Shown: piece by piece, positions 1 to 6,868 of the stretch | Layout: the number at the start of each line of letters is the position of its first letter | Position numbering within the stretch: the first letter of the stretch is position 1 | Origin: Zymomonas sp. | Lineage (GTDB): Bacteria > Pseudomonadota > Alphaproteobacteria > Sphingomonadales > Sphingomonadaceae | DNA: 23,291 bases | Assembly: GCA_027489105.1 (NCBI GenBank) | Contig: JAIYAJ010000493.1 | Span: 1-23,291 of the forward strand | Direction of reading: 5' to 3' | Translations under genes and position numbers: made by a program | Notes under the pieces: model-generated | Told to the model about the DNA's origin: nothing | Database searches by the model: none | The model's input: only the letters and a program-made list of their open reading frames with translations

Positions 1-336
1 GGGTTGCGTGTTCTTCGTTCCAATCCCCCGCATGAAGGGGGAAGCGCCGTTATAGGCGTTGCTGAAGACCAAGCTCGGCGAAACCATGCCAAGGTCTTCA
101 GAGTTCCGGATGCCAGCCTTCGCGAGGGAGTCGTCCGAAAACGCCGCAATAGCGATTGGCACATCCTGCTGCGACTCGCCGCGTCGCTGGGCGGTCACAA
201 TGATTTCGGCGATGCCGCCGTCATTCGCATCAGCAGCTTCAGACTGCGCTGCAGTGTCCTGCGCAAACACCGGGGCACTGGCAAGGACGGCCACTATGCC
301 CGCCGATGCCATCAGAATTTCTCGTGTCTTGAGCAT
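1..336 (-). CDS. TonB-dependent receptor, N-terminal part (runs off the left edge)
   Basis: This outer-membrane receptor would import a siderophore, vitamin or catabolic substrate using TonB/ExbBD energy. Only the first 112 residues are in the window. Residues 1-25 form a Sec signal peptide (basic start, hydrophobic core, PVFAQD cleavage region). An acidic linker follows, then the sphingomonad-type TonB-box/plug start IAEIIVTAQRRGESQQDVPIA and a plug domain ending in FMRGIGTKN. The start is the ATG at 336-334, with an AGGGAGGAAACA ribosome site directly upstream. The frame stays open to base 1, so the gene is cut by the window and shows no sign of being broken. The substrate cannot be read from this part. 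The gene points away from the insertion-sequence debris at 585-1080, so that debris lies in its upstream region. Confidence 0.9.
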   Translation of the reverse strand, partial: MLKTREILMASAGIVAVLASAPVFAQDTAAQSEAADANDGGIAEIIVTAQRRGESQQDVPIAIAAFSDDSLAKAGIRNSEDLGMVSPSLVFSNAYNGASPFMRGIGTKNTQP

Positions 337-528
337 TGTTTCCTCCCTGATCCGCTCGGTTTTACCCTTCATGCCGCCAAGGCGAACGAAGGCATGCAAA
401 CGCGCTTCTGATGCAGCGAGCAATGAACCGTGGATAAGGGACTTCAGCCAACTTCTAGCGATGCAGCAACAGCACCGGCTCTGCCCCCTCGGCAATCCTC
501 TCTGTACCATTATGCGGTTTGTCTGTAT

Positions 529-556
529 CGTGTAGCAGTTGCAATGATAGTGTCAA
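529..556 (-). promoter_or_regulatory. Possible promoter for the TonB-dependent receptor
   Basis: Read on the minus strand, a perfect TTGACA -35 box lies at 556-551. A weak TACACG -10-like box follows 16 bases later at 534-529. It would leave a leader of roughly 185 bases before the start at 336. The -35 match is clear and the -10 match is poor, so this is a candidate only. The rest of 337-584 holds no gene that I can recognise. Confidence 0.3.
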
Positions 557-584
557 CCATTGTCGGAAAGACACCCCTCGCACC

Positions 585-708
585 GGCTTTTTGCTGCGCG
601 GCGAGTTGCCTTGCTGGTTGCCTCCACCCGATCTGTTCCCGCCGATGACGACGGTGCAGCATTGCTTCTACCGCTGGCACGACATTGAGCTGTGGCGCTC
701 GATCAATC
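585..708 (+). pseudogene. IS5-family transposase fragment (N-terminal DUF4096-like region)
   Basis: The reading frame gives LLRGELPCWLPPPDLFPPM, then TTVQHCFYRWHDIELWRSIN. This matches the conserved N-terminal block of IS5/IS1031-type transposases (family pattern: LLR-G-PWRLLP-DFPP--TVQ-YFYRWRD-GLW-SIN). Only about 40 residues survive. There is no start codon with a ribosome site, no DDE catalytic region follows, and the key tryptophan after the LP is shifted (CW in place of WR). Homology stops exactly where the IS66 end begins at 709, so this copy was apparently split by that insertion. I could not find the rest of the IS5 gene on the other side of the IS66 remnant. Confidence 0.7.
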
Positions 709-1080
709 GTAAGCGCTGTTCTCAGACCACTGCGGTCCAGGGCATGAGCTCGGAGATGCGGTTGGCGGGGTGCCCTTCAGCCAGTCTGGTGAGCGAGCCG
801 GTCAGCCAGTCGTGCGGGTTGACGCTGTTCAGTTTGCAGCATTCGATGAGGGTGGCGATGACCGCCCAGTTGTCAGCGCCATCGTCCGAGCCTGCGAAGA
901 GGGCGTTTTTCCGGTTGAGGGCGATGGGCCTGATGGACCGCTCGACGGTGTTCCTGTCGAGATCGATGCTGGGCCCAATCTCTGGCTTGATCATCACGGA
1001 TACTCTAGCTTGCTCTTGGCACTCACTTGCCGGAGCTTGGCATCGAGGTGGCGATGGAGGTTGTCGACAATGGCTCGACT
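709..1080 (-). mobile_element. Decayed IS66-family element, one end only
   Basis: This is the terminal part of an IS66 element. It includes the 3' end of the transposase gene (722-1080, minus) and, 13 bases past its stop codon, the outer end GTAAGCGCTGTTCTCAGACC starting at 709. IS66-family inverted repeats characteristically begin GTAA, so 709 is the likely element boundary. The other end, the accessory tnpA/tnpB genes and most of the transposase are absent; homology fades near 1080, 90 bases before the neighbouring regulator gene. No target duplication can be tested because only one boundary remains. Confidence 0.75.
722..1080 (-). pseudogene. tnpC: IS66 transposase (TnpC) C-terminal remnant, frame-disrupted
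   Basis: From about 994 down to the stop at 722, one frame gives the classic IS66 C-terminus: RNTVERSIRPIALNRKNALF, AGSDDGADNWAVIATLIE, then CKLNSVNP and NRISELMPW. Upstream, in a different frame (1080 to about 997), the sequence reads AIVDNLHRHLDAKLRQVSAK and SKLEYP, then a stop. That is the segment that normally precedes the C-terminal block. Family members have about 25 residues (the AIRYALSRW...DDGRIEID stretch) between these segments, and here most of it is missing. The copy therefore carries an internal deletion with frameshift and has lost its N-terminus. It cannot make an active transposase. Confidence 0.85.
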
Positions 1081-1173
1081 GCATCATATTGACTCCGGCG
1101 ACCGCCGTGGCGGCATCAACCTGCGGCTTTCGATCCACGCTTTATCGGTTTACGACCTTGTGGTGGCTGTTCC

Positions 1174-2649
1174 TCAGCGGATCGGTCGGCTCAGAGGGAA
1201 GCCGCGTTCGCGGGCCCAGAGGATCGCGGCGGCGCGGCGGTTGACGCCGATCTTCGCGTAGACGCGCGCGATATGATTGCGCAGCGTGTTGCGCGACACG
1301 CCCATCTCGCGGGCGATGCCGGCATCGTCTCCGCCTTCGCACAACAGGCTCAACACCTCCTTCTCGCGCCGGGTCAGCTCGCTGACCTCGACCGGGGCGG
1401 CGTGGGGGTGGGGCGAGCGGAGATTGGCCAGTTTCTCGACCACGGTCCGGCTGAACCAGTTGGTGTCCTTCATCACCGCCTCGATTGCGGTGATCAGTTC
1501 CAGCTCGCTGTGCCGCCGTTCATGGATGTCCTGGACGACCCAGAGGATGCAGCGGTCGTCGTTGAGTGGGATGACCTCGGCCGAGACGAGGCATTCGACG
1601 AAGCCGCCATCCTTGGTTCGTACCCGGACGTCGCGGCCGCGAAAGCCGGTGCGTTCGTCGAGAAGTGCCGCCGCTTCCTTGAGAAAGCCGGCGGGCTCCC
1701 ACAATTTGAGCCGCGCCATCGCCTCGTCCATCGCCTCGTCGCCGACATAGCCGGTCAGCTGTTCGAAGGCGTCGTTGACGTCGCACAGCCGGAAGTCGTT
1801 GCTGGTGGTGATCGCCATGCCGACGGGCGCGAGCCTGAAGGTCCGCACGAAGCGCTCTTCGCTGGCGCGCAGGCGGTTCTCGGCCTGGCGATGAGGCTCG
1901 AGGTCGGCGAAGGAGAAGAGCATGCAGGCTTCGTCGTCGAGGTCGATCGGCTGGCCGGCGACGATCACCAGCTTTCGCCCTCCATCGGGCAGTTCGAGAT
2001 CGGCCTGCATCTGCGATATCGTTCTGCCCTCGCGCAGCCTTTCCTTCGCCTTGTCGAGATCGGCGGCGTCGCGCAGCACATCGATGTCGTAGAGCGACCG
2101 GCCCAGCACTTCGTCGCGCGCAAAGCCGGTCATGTCGAGGAAGCCCTGATTGACCTTCACATAGCGATGGTCGCTCAGCCGGCAGATGACGGCGGGGGCG
2201 GGGTTGACGTTGAAGGTCTGCTCGAAGCGGCGCTCGGCCTCAAGCAGCGGCGCGGCATCACGGACGATCAGAACGTGGAGCGGCGCTCCCCCGGCATCGT
2301 CGAGCGACAGACCGCTGATCCGCAACGTGCGGCAGGCTTCCTCGGGCGTTTGAGGGACGATTTCCACGACCATCTCGTCGACCTTCTCGCCACGCAGCAG
2401 CCGGTCGAGCGGATAGGCCTCGGGGTCGAGCGCGCGATTGTTCCGATAGCGGAGCGGATGGCGGTCACGATATTCCTCGGCGTTGCGGCCCAAGGCCGCC
2501 AGCGTGTCGGCTCCGTGGAGTTCGGCGGCGAGGGCATTCGCCCAGATCAGCCGTCCGCGCCGGTCCGCGAGGATGAGCCCGTCGCCGAGCCGGGCGAGTA
2601 TCTCTTCCCACTGTTCCGCTCCAATCGGGAGCACGTCCAACGCCTTCAT
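1174..2649 (-). CDS. PAS-domain LuxR-family transcriptional regulator
   Basis: This soluble one-component sensor-regulator has about 491 residues. Three PAS-like sensory segments occur in order: roughly 10-115 (LGDGLILADRRGRLIWANA), 130-255 (NPAPAVICRLSDHRYVKVNQ) and 270-385 (LAPVGMAITTSNDFRLCDVN). A short linker leads to a GerE/LuxR helix-turn-helix in the last 65 residues (LTRREKEVLSLLCEGGDDAG, then MGVSRNTLRNHIARVYAKIG). No receiver or kinase domain is visible, so it probably binds a small ligand or cofactor itself. I prefer the ATG at 2649 because GAGG sits about six bases upstream. The ATG at 2670 would add seven residues but has only an AGG touching the start codon. The gene is downstream of, and in the same direction as, the TetR gene at 2722-3339. 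Its target is unknown. Confidence 0.85.
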   Translation of the reverse strand: MKALDVLPIGAEQWEEILARLGDGLILADRRGRLIWANALAAELHGADTLAALGRNAEEYRDRHPLRYRNNRALDPEAYPLDRLLRGEKVDEMVVEIVPQTPEEACRTLRISGLSLDDAGGAPLHVLIVRDAAPLLEAERRFEQTFNVNPAPAVICRLSDHRYVKVNQGFLDMTGFARDEVLGRSLYDIDVLRDAADLDKAKERLREGRTISQMQADLELPDGGRKLVIVAGQPIDLDDEACMLFSFADLEPHRQAENRLRASEERFVRTFRLAPVGMAITTSNDFRLCDVNDAFEQLTGYVGDEAMDEAMARLKLWEPAGFLKEAAALLDERTGFRGRDVRVRTKDGGFVECLVSAEVIPLNDDRCILWVVQDIHERRHSELELITAIEAVMKDTNWFSRTVVEKLANLRSPHPHAAPVEVSELTRREKEVLSLLCEGGDDAGIAREMGVSRNTLRNHIARVYAKIGVNRRAAAILWARERGFPLSRPIR

Positions 2650-2721
2650 GCCACGCCTCGCTCTGCTCATCCTGCCAGACGAGCGGAGGACGGCTTGGTT
2701 CCAGAGCCGTATCGTTCCCGC

Positions 2722-3339
2722 TCAGCTTGTGGCGAGCACGCGCAACAGGCGATCGCGGGAGCGATTCGTCGCCAGAGCCAGCGCCGCGAGAGTGAAGCCG
2801 TAGCGGACGGCGCTTTCCAGCGCGGCGGTGTCGATCCGTCGGTCGGTCCACGCCATCAGTGCGCCCGACAGCAGATAGACGAAGTTGCGGGTGAACGCAG
2901 GCATGTCGGTGTCGGACGACAGGAGATTTTCCGCGTGTAGCGGTAATAGCAGTCCATCCCAGAAAGCCGTCGCCGTCTCCACCTGAGCATCGTGATCTTC
3001 GGCATCGGAGGCGTAGATGGTGGCGAAGAGTTCGCGATAGAGACCGGCCTCGCGCTCCATCCGCGCCGCCATCAGACGGATCGCCGAATACATGCGGTCG
3101 AGCGCATCGCGCGACTCGGTCGCCGCGACCGACTCGATCAGCTCGGTTTCGAGTTCGCGGTGGAGGGCGACGTAGAGCCGCCGCTTGGTGCCGAACAGAT
3201 TATAGGGGGTTGCCTGGCTGACGCCCGCCGCCTCGGCAAGGCGGCGCATCGACAGCGGCTCCGCCTGCAAAAGGATGCGCGCGGCCTGCAATATCGACTG
3301 TTTCCGTCGTTCTGCTCCGGCGTGAAGCCTCAAAACCAT
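2722..3339 (-). CDS. TetR/AcrR-family transcriptional regulator
   Basis: About 205 residues, the normal TetR length. The N-terminal helix-turn-helix lies at residues 15-60 (AERRKQSILQAARILLQAE, then LAEAAGVSQATPYNLFGTKR). The rest is an all-helical ligand-binding domain. The ATG at 3339 follows AAAGGGGGAG very closely; an upstream GTG (3375) or a TTG two codons downstream are possible alternatives. The gene diverges from the flavin monooxygenase at 3471. The roughly 130-base gap between them holds an 18-base palindrome (3411-3428), the usual layout for a repressor controlling itself and its divergent neighbour. The ligand is probably a substrate or intermediate of the 3471-8608 cluster, which is an inference. 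Confidence 0.88.
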   Translation of the reverse strand: MVLRLHAGAERRKQSILQAARILLQAEPLSMRRLAEAAGVSQATPYNLFGTKRRLYVALHRELETELIESVAATESRDALDRMYSAIRLMAARMEREAGLYRELFATIYASDAEDHDAQVETATAFWDGLLLPLHAENLLSSDTDMPAFTRNFVYLLSGALMAWTDRRIDTAALESAVRYGFTLAALALATNRSRDRLLRVLATS

Positions 3340-3410
3340 CTCCCCCTTTGTCACTCTGTAGCATCGTCGCGCCTGCCCGGGATGCAAAATCCCGCTTGCT
3401 TCTTTTTTGA

Positions 3411-3428
3411 TTTATAGCATGCTCTAAA
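3411..3428. promoter_or_regulatory. Palindromic candidate operator for the TetR regulator
   Basis: TTTATAGCATGCTCTAAA is an 18-base inverted repeat centred on GCATGC, with a single mismatched pair. It lies in the AT-rich intergenic stretch between the divergent TetR gene (start 3339) and the flavin monooxygenase gene (start 3471). Size, symmetry and position fit a TetR-dimer operator. Binding itself is inferred. Confidence 0.6.
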
Positions 3429-3470
3429 AAATCAAAGGGCGAAGACAGGCCCTGCACGAGGAGAGGCAGC

Positions 3471-4613
3471 ATGAAATTTTCCATGGCGTTCGAAGCGCAG
3501 ATGGCGGACACGTCGCGCGAATCCGAGCAGCGGACTTTTTTCGAGGCGGTCGAGCAGTCGGTCTATGCCGAGAAGATGGGGCTCGACTGCATCTGGGCGG
3601 TCGAGCATCACGCGCTCACCCAATATTCGCACATGTCCTCGCCCGAGAGTTTCCTCGCCTTCGTCGCGGGCAAGACCGACCGCATCCGCATCGGCCATGG
3701 CGTGATCTGCCTGCCGCCGGCGATGAACCACCCGGTCAAGGTCGCCGAGCGGGTCGCGACCCTCGACATCCTGTCGCGCGGGCGGCTCAATTTCGGGATC
3801 GGCAAGGGTGGCACCCAGCAGGAAGCGGGGACCTTCGGCTATGACCTGGCGGACCTGCAGCCGATGATCGACGAGGCGATGTACCTGATCCCCAAGATCA
3901 TGGTCGAGGACGAGATCGAGCATGACGGCCAGTATATCAAGATCCCGCGCCGGGCGATCCACCCCAAGCCCTATCAGGACCCGCATCCGCCGATGTTCAT
4001 GGCGGCCACGCGCGAGGAATCGCTGAGGGTCGCCGCGCAGCGGGGGCTCGGCGGCATGATCCTCGGCTTCAGCACGCCCGAGGAAACCGCGCGTCTCAAC
4101 AGGGTCTATCGCGAGGCCTTCGCCACGCGCGATCCGAAGGATCAGGTCGGCTATTTCCCGAACGAATATCTGGCCGTCGGCTGCCCGATCATCGTCAGCA
4201 CCGATCGTGAGAAGGCGGTCCGCATCGGGCTGCGCGGCCAGCGCTTCTTCGGCCAGGCGATCCACCATTGGTATGGCGCAGGCCCGAAGCCCGATGTCGA
4301 CGATGTGACCGTCGACGAGCACCGCCAGGCGGTCGATGCCGCCAAGCAGGCGACGATCGCCTATCTGCACGAGGCGCAGATCCCGATCACGGCCGCCGCG
4401 ACCGACATGTACAACACCGAGCATGCCTATGGCACGCCTGAGGATGCGATCGCGCATATCGAGCGGCTGGAGGCGGCGGGCGCGGACGAGATATTGATGC
4501 TCATGCAGATGGGCACCGTTCCGCATGAGGCGATCATGGAGACGCTCACCCATCTGGGCGAGACGATCATCCCCTATTTCCGCGAGAAGCAGCGCCGCGC
4601 CGCTGCCGCCTGA
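3471..4613 (+). CDS. LLM-class (luciferase-like) flavin-dependent monooxygenase
   Basis: A 380-residue protein of the bacterial luciferase-like fold (F420/FMN TIM barrel). Such enzymes oxidise an organic substrate using O2 and reduced flavin supplied by a separate reductase. The start MKFSMAFEAQM, the IWAVEHHAL block near residue 42, the RIRIGHGVICLPPAMNHPVK block (72-90) and LDILSRGRLNFGIGKGG (97-113) are typical family landmarks. The start has a strong ribosome site (GAGGAGAGGCAGC). It is the first gene of the catabolic cluster and is followed by an esterase and an epoxide hydrolase. Some family members are type II Baeyer-Villiger monooxygenases, and the downstream esterase would suit a lactone or ester product, but the substrate cannot be read from sequence. 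Confidence 0.88.
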   Translation: MKFSMAFEAQMADTSRESEQRTFFEAVEQSVYAEKMGLDCIWAVEHHALTQYSHMSSPESFLAFVAGKTDRIRIGHGVICLPPAMNHPVKVAERVATLDILSRGRLNFGIGKGGTQQEAGTFGYDLADLQPMIDEAMYLIPKIMVEDEIEHDGQYIKIPRRAIHPKPYQDPHPPMFMAATREESLRVAAQRGLGGMILGFSTPEETARLNRVYREAFATRDPKDQVGYFPNEYLAVGCPIIVSTDREKAVRIGLRGQRFFGQAIHHWYGAGPKPDVDDVTVDEHRQAVDAAKQATIAYLHEAQIPITAAATDMYNTEHAYGTPEDAIAHIERLEAAGADEILMLMQMGTVPHEAIMETLTHLGETIIPYFREKQRRAAAA

Positions 4614-4619
4614 CCGTCG

Positions 4620-4652
4620 GGCCGCCGTCTCCCCACGGGACGGCGGCCTTTT
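4620..4652 (+). terminator. Intrinsic terminator or attenuator after the flavin monooxygenase
   Basis: A perfect 10-base-pair GC stem (GGCCGCCGTC at 4620-4629 with GACGGCGGCC at 4639-4648) has a 9-base loop and is followed by TTTTC. It begins six bases after the monooxygenase stop and ends about 20 bases before the esterase start at 4671. The shape is that of a rho-independent terminator, with a short U tract. Since the next gene has no obvious promoter of its own, it may only partially stop transcription. Confidence 0.7.
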
Positions 4653-4670
4653 CTCGCGAAAGGGAAGACC

Positions 4671-5597
4671 ATGCCGCTCAACGCCATCGCCCAGGCGATG
4701 CTCGCCCATATGAACGCCACTCCGATCGACTGGGCGTCGATCACGCCGCAGCAGTTCCGCGCGATGAGCGCGACGATGGAACAGCCGGCCGATCCGGCCG
4801 ATGCCGTGGCGCACAGGGATGTCGATGCCGGGGGCGTGCCTGCGCGCATCTATTGTCGGCAGGAGGTGCAGGGACCGGAGCCGGTGCTGCTGTTCTTCCA
4901 TGGGGGCGGGTATATCGCCTGCGGGATCGGCAGCCATGAGCGCCTATGCTCGCGCCTGGCGCGGCGGGCCGAGTGCGCCATCGTGTCGGTCGACTACCGG
5001 CTGGCGCCCGAGCATGTCTTTCCGGCTGCGGTCGACGATGCGCTGACGGCGCTGCGCTGGCTGGGCGCGCATGGCATCGACCACGGCCTCGACACAGGCC
5101 GCATCGCGGTCGGCGGCGACAGCGCCGGTGGCTCGCTCGCAACGGTCGCGGCGATCCGCGCACGCGACGAGGGCGGCCCGACGATCCGGCACCAGCTGCT
5201 CTTCTATCCCGGCACCGACCTGACCGGGGAGACCGAGTCCGAGCGGCTCTACTCGGACGGCTATTTCCTCGACTCCGATTTCTCGGCGATGTGCATCGGC
5301 GCCTATCTGCCGAGCGCGGCGGATCGCGCCCATCCTTGGGCGTCTCCGTTGCTCACGCAGGATTTGTCGAACCTGCCGCCGGCGACGATCCTGACGGCGG
5401 AGTGCGATCCGCTGCGCGACGAAGGGCGGGCCTATGCCGATCGCCTGCGCGAGGCGGGCGGCGTGGTGCGGTACAAGGATTTTCCGGGTGTCTTTCATGG
5501 CTTCGTCAGCATGTTCGGCGTCCTGCCCGACGCCGACGAGGCGATCGAGGACGCGGCCGGCGAATTGCGGCGCGCCTTTGCGGGGGTTCCGGCATGA
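4671..5597 (+). CDS. Alpha/beta hydrolase, HSL (family IV) esterase type
   Basis: A 308-residue cytoplasmic esterase/lipase-like hydrolase of the hormone-sensitive-lipase family, hydrolysing carboxyl esters. The family oxyanion motif HGGG is at residues 77-80. The nucleophile is Ser151 in GGDSAGGS, and the probable acid and base are Asp246 (AECDPLRDEG) and His276 (GVFHGF), giving a complete catalytic set. Its stop overlaps the start of the following epoxide hydrolase (ATGA at 5594-5597), so the two are translationally coupled. In context it may open an ester or lactone made by the flavin monooxygenase upstream, which is an inference. Confidence 0.9.
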   Translation: MPLNAIAQAMLAHMNATPIDWASITPQQFRAMSATMEQPADPADAVAHRDVDAGGVPARIYCRQEVQGPEPVLLFFHGGGYIACGIGSHERLCSRLARRAECAIVSVDYRLAPEHVFPAAVDDALTALRWLGAHGIDHGLDTGRIAVGGDSAGGSLATVAAIRARDEGGPTIRHQLLFYPGTDLTGETESERLYSDGYFLDSDFSAMCIGAYLPSAADRAHPWASPLLTQDLSNLPPATILTAECDPLRDEGRAYADRLREAGGVVRYKDFPGVFHGFVSMFGVLPDADEAIEDAAGELRRAFAGVPA

Positions 5598-6757
5598 GCG
5601 TGCGTCCCTTCCAGATCGCCGTCCCGCAGGAGAAGCTCGACTGGATCGAGCGGCGGCTGCGCGAGGCGCAATGGCCGAACGAGCCGATGGTCGACGATCC
5701 ATGGGCCTATGGTGCGAGCGTGCCCGAGATGCGCAGCCTCGTCGCCTATTGGCTCGACGGCTATGACTGGCGCGCGCGAGAGGCGGAGATGAACCGCCTG
5801 CCGCATTTCCTTTATGCGGTCGAGGTCGACGGGGCGCCTTATGATGTCCACTTCATCCATGTGAAGGGCAAGAGCGACAATCCGCGCCCCGTGATGATCA
5901 TCCACGGCTGGCCAGGCTCCTTCATCGAATTCCTGGGATCGATCGAGCGGCTGACCGACCCGGCGAAGTTCGGCGGCGATCCCGCCGATGCGGTGAGCGT
6001 CGTCGTCCCGTCGCTGATCGGCTATGGCTTCTCGTCCAAGCCGTCGCGCCCGATCGGCCCGCGCACCATCGCGCGCGCCCTCGACCGGCTGATGCGTGAG
6101 GGGCTCGGCTACACCGATTACATCGCCCAAGGCGGCGACTGGGGGTCGTCGGTCTCGGGCTGGCTCGGCTATGAGGGCGAGGGCTGCGCGGCGGTCCACC
6201 TGAACTTCGCCTTCGGCTGGACGAATCCCGATGCACGTCCGGAGACGCCCGAGGAGATCGCGGCGGCGCAGACGCTGGGTCAGGTTTGGCAGACCGAGAG
6301 TGGCTATATGGTCGTCCAGTCGACCAAGCCTGTCTCGCTCGATCATGCGATGGCAGACAGCCCATTGGGCGTGGCGGCCTGGCTGGTGGAGAAGTTCCAG
6401 CGCTGGTCGCAGCTCGATGGGGGCGATCTCTGGTCGGTCTATACGCGTGACCAGATCCTCGACAACATCATGGTCTATCTCGCCAATAACAGCTTCGGCA
6501 CGGCGTCCTGGCTCTATCGCGGCGTGATGAGCGAACCGGTGCCCGCCGGTGCGCGTGTGACGAAGCCGGTGGCGATGTCCGACTTCCCCGGCGAACTGGC
6601 GCGCTTTCCGCGCAGCACGCTGGAGAAAAGCTACAACATCGTCCGCTGGAGCGAGCCGCCGCGCGGCGGCCATTTCGCCGCGATGGAGCAGCCCGAGTTG
6701 TTCGTGAAGGAGGTGCATGGCTTCGTGCGGCAGCTGCGGGAAGCCGGGGCTAGCTGA
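5594..6757 (+). CDS. Epoxide hydrolase, microsomal type (alpha/beta hydrolase with EHN domain)
   Basis: A 387-residue protein with the epoxide-hydrolase N-terminal domain (residues 1-95: VRPFQIAVPQEKLDWIERRL...) in front of an alpha/beta-hydrolase core. The HGWPGS oxyanion motif is at 104-109, the nucleophile is Asp182 in GGDWG, and the catalytic histidine is His360 in RGGHFAAMEQPE. This is the pattern of mEH/juvenile-hormone-type epoxide hydrolases, which convert epoxides to vicinal diols. The ATG at 5594 overlaps the esterase stop. Length is normal for the family. It belongs to the 3471-8608 cluster; the natural substrate is unknown. Confidence 0.9.
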   Translation: MSVRPFQIAVPQEKLDWIERRLREAQWPNEPMVDDPWAYGASVPEMRSLVAYWLDGYDWRAREAEMNRLPHFLYAVEVDGAPYDVHFIHVKGKSDNPRPVMIIHGWPGSFIEFLGSIERLTDPAKFGGDPADAVSVVVPSLIGYGFSSKPSRPIGPRTIARALDRLMREGLGYTDYIAQGGDWGSSVSGWLGYEGEGCAAVHLNFAFGWTNPDARPETPEEIAAAQTLGQVWQTESGYMVVQSTKPVSLDHAMADSPLGVAAWLVEKFQRWSQLDGGDLWSVYTRDQILDNIMVYLANNSFGTASWLYRGVMSEPVPAGARVTKPVAMSDFPGELARFPRSTLEKSYNIVRWSEPPRGGHFAAMEQPELFVKEVHGFVRQLREAGAS

Positions 6758-6758
6758 T

Positions 6759-6787
6759 CCCCTGCGCCATGACCGTGATCGCGGGGG
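6759..6787 (+). terminator. Weak hairpin after the epoxide hydrolase
   Basis: CCCCTGCG (6759-6766) can pair with CGCGGGGG (6780-6787), including one G-U pair, around a 13-base loop. No run of T follows, so it is at best a weak or rho-assisted terminator. It separates the esterase/epoxide hydrolase pair from the amidohydrolase promoter region. Confidence 0.3.
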
Positions 6788-6788
6788 C

Positions 6789-6825
6789 TTGCAGTCCGAC
6801 GCTATTTCCGTAGCATCTACGGTAA
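6789..6825 (+). promoter_or_regulatory. Candidate promoter with overlapping palindromic operator for the amidohydrolase gene
   Basis: TTGCAG (6789-6794) and TAGCAT (6811-6816) are spaced 16 bases apart, a plausible sigma-70 pair. An inverted repeat CCGTAG-cat-CTACGG (6808-6822) covers the -10 box; with one mismatch it extends to 6805-6825. A repressor bound here would block the promoter. The TetR protein encoded at 8721-9419 or the one at 2722-3339 are the obvious candidates, but neither link is shown by the sequence. Confidence 0.5.
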
Positions 6826-6868
6826 TTGTCGTGACCGACCGATCGAGTCGGCAGAGGAGAGGTGAGAG

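Noticed and set aside
4..535. Short plus-strand frames over the left edge
   Set aside because: They run against the TonB-dependent receptor, whose signal peptide, plug start and ribosome site are clear on the minus strand.
1085..1173. Continuation of the split IS5-type transposase beyond the IS66 remnant
   Set aside because: I translated this stretch in several frames and found no convincing DDE-region similarity, so the second half is either deleted or too decayed to claim.
1273..2940. A 555-codon open frame on the plus strand
   Set aside because: Antisense to the PAS-LuxR gene and part of the TetR gene; no family features.
3432..4937. A 501-codon open frame on the minus strand
   Set aside because: Antisense to the clear flavin monooxygenase gene, with no recognisable domain and arginine/histidine-rich composition.
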